DNA of 64,000 nt. Origin: JAAFIP01 sp963775085. GTDB lineage: Bacteria > Pseudomonadota > Gammaproteobacteria > Burkholderiales > Burkholderiaceae_C. The stretch lies in contig CAVZHO010000003.1 in the NCBI GenBank assembly GCA_963775085.1, positions 1 through 64,000 on the forward strand, read 5' to 3'. Below, piece by piece: positions 59,011 through 64,000 of this stretch. Positions within the stretch are counted from its first letter, which is position 1, and each line of letters begins with the position of its first letter. Under the pieces are notes generated by a model. That model was not told the origin of the DNA. It made no database searches and saw only the letters and a program-made list of their open reading frames with translations. The position numbers and the translations under genes were made by a program.

Positions 59011-59966
59011 ACACCGTGCTCTACCCCAGCATAGAACCCTTTGCCCGCGGCATGCTGGATGTGGGGCAGGGGCACAGCATCTATTGGGAGCAATGCGGCA
59101 ACCCGCAGGGCCAACCCATCGTCTTTTTGCACGGCGGGCCGGGGGCGGGCTGCACACCCAAGGCGCGCCGCTGGTTTAACCCGCAGCATTACCGCGTGGT
59201 GCTACTAGACCAACGCGGCTGCGGGCGCTCTACACCGCATGCCAGTACTCAGCACAACACTCTTGAGCACTTGGTGCAAGACTTGGAGCAACTGCGCAAG
59301 CTGCTGCGAATCGAGCACTGGCTACTGTGTGGTGGCTCTTGGGGTAGTACTCTGGCGCTGGCCTACACGCGCCTGCACCGCACCCGGGTGCAGGGCTTGG
59401 TGTTGCGCGGCGTGTTTACCGCAGAGCCAGTGGAGTTGGACTGGTTGTACAAACCGGGTGGTGTCAACCAAGTCTTCCCGCAGCCATGGCAGGCCTTTGC
59501 CAGTGCGCTAGGCGCGGTAGAACCCACGCAGTTGCTCAACGCCTATGCGCAGCAATTGCACAGCAACGACGTATCACAAGTGTTGGCCGCAGCCTTGGCC
59601 TGGTGCGCCTGGGAAGACGCGCTCAGTAGCATCCACCCCGATGCGCGACCTTCTGCCCCCGACGTGCCGCGCTGCCTGTCCATGGCACGCATCTCCAGCC
59701 ATATGTTCATGCACGACCCATGGCTTGGTGCAAACGCCCAGGTGTGGTCAGCGCAAAGCCTGCTAGGCCTGCCCGGCATCATCGTCCAAGGCCAGTTTGA
59801 CATGGTGACCCCAGCGCAAACCGCATGGAGCGTGCACCAGGCTTGGCCAGGCAGCCAGCTGCGCATGGTGCACGAAGCGGGACACGCCACGGCCGACCCG
59901 GCATTAGGGCAAGCACTGGTCTGCGCACTGGACGAAATGGCTACGATGGTCAGGCACCCGATTTAA
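59007..59966 (+). CDS. pip: Proline iminopeptidase-type alpha/beta hydrolase
   Basis: 319 residues, overlapping the EutA-like gene by 4 bases. The oxyanion motif is FLHGGPGAGCTPKARRWFNP, the nucleophile elbow is GGSWGS, and the family marker is LLDQRGCGRSTPH. The acid/base residues lie in GQFDMVTP and HEAGH. S33 peptidases release N-terminal proline, but within a catabolic operon it could instead hydrolyse an ester or amide. Confidence 0.9.
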   Translation: MNTVLYPSIEPFARGMLDVGQGHSIYWEQCGNPQGQPIVFLHGGPGAGCTPKARRWFNPQHYRVVLLDQRGCGRSTPHASTQHNTLEHLVQDLEQLRKLLRIEHWLLCGGSWGSTLALAYTRLHRTRVQGLVLRGVFTAEPVELDWLYKPGGVNQVFPQPWQAFASALGAVEPTQLLNAYAQQLHSNDVSQVLAAALAWCAWEDALSSIHPDARPSAPDVPRCLSMARISSHMFMHDPWLGANAQVWSAQSLLGLPGIIVQGQFDMVTPAQTAWSVHQAWPGSQLRMVHEAGHATADPALGQALVCALDEMATMVRHPI

Positions 59967-59985
59967 CCCATCTTGGAAAGACACT

Positions 59986-60450
59986 ATGGCAAGCACATAT
60001 TTCACCGTGGACGGCAAAAACGTGAGCGTAGACGGCGACCCGGCCATGCCCTTGCTGTACGCACTGCGTGACGACCTGCAAATGCAAAACCCCAAGTTTG
60101 GCTGCGGCTTGGCGCAGTGCGGTGCCTGCACCGTGCATATGGACGGCGTGCCCATCCGCTCCTGTGTCATGCCTGTGTCGGTGATGGCGGGCAAAAAAAT
60201 CACCACCCTGGCTGGCCTGGGCACCCCCGAGAAGCCGCATCCCCTGCAAACCGCGTTTGTCGATGAGCAGGTGCCCCAGTGCGGGTACTGCATCAATGGC
60301 TGGTTGATGACTGCTGCTGCTTTTTTAAAGACCAAACCCAAGGCCAGCGACGCAGAACTGCGAGAGGCGTTGAAGGATTTGAAGTGCCGCTGCGGTACCC
60401 ATGTGTCCATTCTGCGCGCCATCAAGCGTGCGCAAAGCCAGATGGCGTAA
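59986..60450 (+). CDS. 2Fe-2S subunit of a xanthine dehydrogenase-family hydroxylase
   Basis: 154 residues. Two 2Fe-2S clusters: the ferredoxin-like CGLAQCGAC with distal Cys, and the helical-domain CGYC...CRCGTH. It is the small subunit of isoquinoline 1-oxidoreductase / aldehyde dehydrogenase-type molybdenum enzymes and pairs with the next gene. Confidence 0.93.
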   Translation: MASTYFTVDGKNVSVDGDPAMPLLYALRDDLQMQNPKFGCGLAQCGACTVHMDGVPIRSCVMPVSVMAGKKITTLAGLGTPEKPHPLQTAFVDEQVPQCGYCINGWLMTAAAFLKTKPKASDAELREALKDLKCRCGTHVSILRAIKRAQSQMA

Positions 60451-60460
60451 GGGGCGGCAC

Positions 60461-62740
60461 ATGAACTCTCACTTCTCACAAGACCGCCGCGCTTTCTTTC
60501 AATCGTCCGGGGCACTGGTGGTGTCCGCCTCTCTGCCGTGGTTGGCTGGGTCGGCACAGGCGCAAACAGTCGCAACGACCAAGCCACCATTGAATGCGAC
60601 TGAACTGGACTCCTGGGTAGCTATTGCGCCGGACGGTAGAGTCACCGCCTTCTACGGTAAGGTCGATCTCGGACAAAGCCTGGAAGTGGCCATCGGTCAG
60701 ATCGTGGCGGAGGAGCTGGATGTGGCGTTTGAGCAGGTCACTATCCATATGGGCAACACCGCCACTTCACTCAATCAGGGGGGAGCCTCCAGCGCGCTGG
60801 GCATCCAGGCCGGAGCCAAGCCGCTGCGCAATGCGGCGGCGCAGGCGCGTGCACTTTTGTTGGACATGGCCTCCAGGCAACTGAATGTCCCCACACAAAA
60901 CCTGTCAGTCTCCAACGGGGTTATCACATCCAAAGACGATGCCAGCAAGCGCGTGAGCTACGCCGAGCTGATTGGCGGCAAATACTTTCACAACCAGCTT
61001 GAGTGGAACAAAATAATCGGCAACAACCTGGATGTCAAAGGCCAAGCCAAACCCAAAGCCCAGTCCGACTACAAAGTGGTGGGCAAAGCCTTCCCCCGTA
61101 AAGACGTGGCGCGCAAAGTGTTTGGCAGCGACGCCTTCATTACCGATGTCAAAGTCCCCGGCATGCTGCATGCGCGCGTCATTCGCACGCCGCTAGCAGG
61201 CTGCGTGCCTGAGAAGGTGGACGCGGCATCCATCAGTTCGATCAAAGGTGCCAAGGTGATCCATGAGAAAAACTTTCTCGCCGTCGTGGCCGAGAAGGAA
61301 TGGGATGCCGTACAGGCCGCGCGCTTGCTGCAAGTGCAGTGGTCAGCACCCAAAAACCCTTTACCCTCACACGATACCGTGCACGACTTTATCCGCAAGG
61401 CTCCCACCGTCAAACGTGATGATTCAGAAAAAAACGGCGACATCACCGCCACCTTTGCCAACCCCGCGCGCGTGGTGCAGGCCGAGTACGAATGGCCCTT
61501 CCAGTCGCATGCCAGCATGGGCCCGGCCTGCGCCATTGTGGATGCCAAAGCAGACCGCGCCACGCTTTGGACCGGCTCGCAAAAGCCACACTATGCACGC
61601 GATGGTGTGGCCAAACTGCTGGGCTTGGCGCAAGACAAAGTGCATGGCATCTGGGTGATTGGCCCCGGCTCGTATGGGCGCAACGATGCAGGCGATGCAG
61701 CCATGGATGCGGCCATGCTGTCCAAGCTCACGGGCAGGCCGGTGCGGGTGCAGGGCATGCGCCACGACGGCACGGCCTGGGACCCGAAAGCACCTGCCTC
61801 GGTGCAACGCGCCCGCGCCGCACTGGATGCGTCGGGCAAAGTGGTGGGTTACGAATTTATCTCGCGCGGCTTCTCGCGTGCCACCATCGATAGCAATGAG
61901 TCTGACCCACGCGACAGCCTGGTAGGCATGGAGATGGGCCTGCCGCCCAAAGCGGGCGTGGGTTTTGGCGTGCCCTCCGAGAGCTATGGCTTTGACAACA
62001 AGCTGCTGGGCTGGGAGGTCGTGCCGGATCTGATCGCCAGCGCATCGCCCCTGCGTACCTCCCATTTGCGCGACCCGGTGGGTCTGCAAATCCACTTTGC
62101 CAGCGAGCAGTTTATTGACGAGCTGGCGTTTTCCACCGGGCAAGACGCGATTGCCTTTCGCTTGAACTATCTCAAAGACGCGCGCGATCATGCGTTGCTG
62201 AAAGCCGCCGCGCAAAAGTCCGGTTGGCAGAGCCGCGTATCGTCCACACAAGGGCGCTCGGGTGATGTGCTCAAAGGGCGCGGCATTGCGTACGCGCAGC
62301 GCGCAGGCACCCGTGTGGCGGTGGTGGCCGAGATCGAGGTCGAGCGCAAAACCGGCCGCATCTGGGGACGCAAATTTACCGTCGCGCACGACTGCGGTCT
62401 GGTGGTAAACCCGCAAGGCCTGCGCTACACCATCGAGGGCGGTTTGGTGCAGGCGCTGTCACGCGCACTGTTTGAAGAAGTGCAGTTTGAACCCAGCAAG
62501 GTCAACAGTGTGGACTGGAACAGTTACCCCATCCTGGGCCTGCAAGATGCCCCTGAAGCGATTGACATCGTGCTGATCAACCGCCCCGAGCTGGCACCTA
62601 CGGGCGCGGGCGAGGCCACCTGCCGCGTCGTGCCCGCCGCGTTGGCCAATGCGTTTTTCGATGCCACGGGTGTGCGCCTGCGTCGCGCGCCGCTTACCCC
62701 TGCGCGTGTGCTGGCGGCGCTGGCCAAAACTTCCGCCTAA
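60461..62740 (+). CDS. Molybdopterin-binding subunit of a xanthine dehydrogenase-family hydroxylase, Tat-exported
   Basis: 759 residues from ATG 60461. The Tat-like signal DRRAFFQSSGALVVSASLPW ends at GSAQAQ. The molybdenum active-site glutamate lies in PTGAGEATCRVVPAALANAF. IsoQ-type enzymes are two-subunit and lack an FAD subunit, as here; they pass electrons to a c-type cytochrome, and only a broken one is in the window. The substrate could be an N-heterocycle or an aldehyde. Confidence 0.9.
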   Translation: MNSHFSQDRRAFFQSSGALVVSASLPWLAGSAQAQTVATTKPPLNATELDSWVAIAPDGRVTAFYGKVDLGQSLEVAIGQIVAEELDVAFEQVTIHMGNTATSLNQGGASSALGIQAGAKPLRNAAAQARALLLDMASRQLNVPTQNLSVSNGVITSKDDASKRVSYAELIGGKYFHNQLEWNKIIGNNLDVKGQAKPKAQSDYKVVGKAFPRKDVARKVFGSDAFITDVKVPGMLHARVIRTPLAGCVPEKVDAASISSIKGAKVIHEKNFLAVVAEKEWDAVQAARLLQVQWSAPKNPLPSHDTVHDFIRKAPTVKRDDSEKNGDITATFANPARVVQAEYEWPFQSHASMGPACAIVDAKADRATLWTGSQKPHYARDGVAKLLGLAQDKVHGIWVIGPGSYGRNDAGDAAMDAAMLSKLTGRPVRVQGMRHDGTAWDPKAPASVQRARAALDASGKVVGYEFISRGFSRATIDSNESDPRDSLVGMEMGLPPKAGVGFGVPSESYGFDNKLLGWEVVPDLIASASPLRTSHLRDPVGLQIHFASEQFIDELAFSTGQDAIAFRLNYLKDARDHALLKAAAQKSGWQSRVSSTQGRSGDVLKGRGIAYAQRAGTRVAVVAEIEVERKTGRIWGRKFTVAHDCGLVVNPQGLRYTIEGGLVQALSRALFEEVQFEPSKVNSVDWNSYPILGLQDAPEAIDIVLINRPELAPTGAGEATCRVVPAALANAFFDATGVRLRRAPLTPARVLAALAKTSA

Positions 62741-62761
62741 ATTTTTCAGGAGCAGACCACC

Positions 62762-63832
62762 ATGCAAAACTTATCCCCTGGCATAGAGCGACGCACTTTG
62801 CTGGCTGCTACCAGCCTGGCGCTGGCCCTGCCAGGTGCCCTGCTGGCGCAAAGCGCGGCCACCCCCAGTCCCCACGAAGGCATCTTCACGTACAAAGGGG
62901 CTGACCGTGAGGCCTGGCTGCTGGAGCGCGCCCGCAAAGAAGGCACCGTTACCCTCTATACCTCGATGGCACCGACCGAGTCCACGCCGCTGATGAAAGA
63001 GTTTGAGAAAAAGTACGGCATCAAGGTGGAGATTTGGCGCGGTCTGAGCGAAGGCATTGTGCAACGCGTAGTGAGCGAGGGGCGGGCGCGCCGCCATGTG
63101 GTGGACGTGATCGAGACCAATGGCCCCGAGGTGGAAATACTCTCGCGCGAACGCATGTTGTCCGAGTTCTACAGCCCCCACATTGCGGATTTGCCCAGCG
63201 CCATGGTTCCCAAGCACCGCCAGTGGATGCCCAGCCGCGTCAACTTTTTTGTCGTCGCCTACAACACCCAAAAAATCAAACCCGAAGAGCTGCCCAAACA
63301 CTACGAGGGCTTTACAGACCCCAAGTGGAAGGGCCGCATTGGCATCGAGGCCACGGATGCCGAGTGGATGGGCGGCCTGGTCAACGCCCTGGGCGAGAGC
63401 CGGGGCATGGAGTTTTTCCGCAAACTGGCCGAACTCAAACCCGATGTGCGCAAAGGCCACATCCTGCTGGCGCAGATGGTGGCTGCGGGCGAGGTGCAGG
63501 TAGGGCTGACCATTTACAACTCCAACGCGCAATCGCTCAAGCAGCGCGGCGCACCAATTGACTGGCTACCGATGGAGCCCACCCTCGCGCGCCCACAGGG
63601 TGTGGCGGTGGCCAGGAATGCAGCGCACCCGCATGCGGCAGCGCTGCTGGCAGACTACTTTATCTCGCCTGAAGCGCAGCAGTTCCTCAATAGCGTGGGC
63701 CGTCCACCCGCGAACAAAAAAGTCAAAACCGAGCTGAACAACTTTCCCTATGTGCTGACCGACTCGGGCCTGGTGGTGGATGAAGCTGAAAAGTGGAACC
63801 AACACTGGAACCGTTTGTTTTTGACCAAATAA
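62762..63832 (+). CDS. ABC solute-binding protein 4
   Basis: 356 residues with a Tat-like signal (ERRTLLAATSLALALPGALL). VTLYTSMAPTESTPLMKEFE and VVDVIETNGPEVEILSRERM match receptor 1 most closely. No permease follows in the window, so it may share the permease/ATPase at 41-44 kb. Confidence 0.88.
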   Translation: MQNLSPGIERRTLLAATSLALALPGALLAQSAATPSPHEGIFTYKGADREAWLLERARKEGTVTLYTSMAPTESTPLMKEFEKKYGIKVEIWRGLSEGIVQRVVSEGRARRHVVDVIETNGPEVEILSRERMLSEFYSPHIADLPSAMVPKHRQWMPSRVNFFVVAYNTQKIKPEELPKHYEGFTDPKWKGRIGIEATDAEWMGGLVNALGESRGMEFFRKLAELKPDVRKGHILLAQMVAAGEVQVGLTIYNSNAQSLKQRGAPIDWLPMEPTLARPQGVAVARNAAHPHAAALLADYFISPEAQQFLNSVGRPPANKKVKTELNNFPYVLTDSGLVVDEAEKWNQHWNRLFLTK

Positions 63833-63852
63833 ATTTTGAAAAACCCAACCCC

Positions 63853-64000
63853 ATGAACCTTAGCCCCTCTGCCGCACTGATTGACGACCTGGTCAGCGCC
63901 AACCATATTCTGGCCAACGAAAACGTGTTTGACGGATTTGGCCACGTCAGCGTGCGCCACGACCAGCGCGCAGACCGTTTTTTAATTGCCCGCAGCATGG
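63853..64000 (+). CDS. Class II aldolase/adducin-family protein (cut by window end)
   Basis: The first 49 residues are visible: LIDDLVSANHILANENVFDG, then FGHVSVRHDQRADRFLIARS. The GHVSVR stretch is the family start, where zinc-dependent aldolases/decarboxylases such as fuculose-phosphate aldolase begin. It belongs to the bicupin 2 operon. Confidence 0.8.
   Translation, partial: MNLSPSAALIDDLVSANHILANENVFDGFGHVSVRHDQRADRFLIARSM

Overview
The window is a high-GC bacterial chromosome segment. Three things point to a betaproteobacterium of the order Burkholderiales, most likely family Comamonadaceae (Rhodoferax/Polaromonas-like): the atpIBEFHAGDC operon, the many Bug-type (TctC) binding proteins, and the style of the short interspersed repeats. 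That placement is an inference from gene content; no 16S gene or other direct marker is present. I saw no tRNA, rRNA, CRISPR array or intact insertion sequence.

Positions 1-20.4 kb are mostly core genes. They hold the tail of a cyclic-nucleotide-binding protein, argS, a SPOR protein and dsbA. An MCE-type lipid transport group (MCE protein, lipoprotein, MlaE-like permease) follows, with no ATPase beside it. A minus-strand block carries copD-like, dat, ybeD-like, a DUF481 protein, lipB, lipA, a zinc-ribbon protein and a YddG-like exporter. The complete F1Fo ATP synthase operon closes this part.

Positions 20.4-64 kb are an accessory catabolic and transport region. In order it contains a decayed YdeI-like gene; a TctCBA transporter with MmgE/PrpD, SDR and AbrB-type genes; a zinc alcohol dehydrogenase; a Rieske oxygenase and a divergent Rieske ferredoxin; a second TctC; and a nickel-themed block (CobW-type GTPase, NikR, NiCoT permease). 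A toxin-antitoxin pair comes next, then a minus-strand group of IclR regulator, flavin/2Fe-2S reductase and EutA-like ATPase. A large plus-strand operon follows (ABC permease, ATPase, two small cupins, one bicupin, two binding proteins, MFS). The last part has a minus-strand porin / binding protein / UbiD group facing a plus-strand bicupin / EutA-like / peptidase / molybdenum hydroxylase / binding protein / aldolase group that runs off the end.

The central observation is that seven 25-26 bp sites sit in front of these scattered units. They share the layout RGAAC-N3-GTTCY-N8-GAAC, with an ATA-centred N8 that may overlap the -10 box. They lie before tctC1, the Rieske oxygenase, tctC2, iclR/ABC, the porin and the second bicupin. 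This looks like one regulon under the local IclR protein. It would link two bicupin/EutA-like pairs that have no ethanolamine ammonia-lyase to transporters, a Rieske system, a UbiD decarboxylase and a molybdenum hydroxylase. The substrate is not evident.

A second layer is short mobile-looking DNA. One family of about 50 bp (called R1 here) has ten clear copies, two of them inside lipB and dat in frame. Two other families show a conserved core inside hairpin arms that differ in sequence from copy to copy but remain self-complementary.
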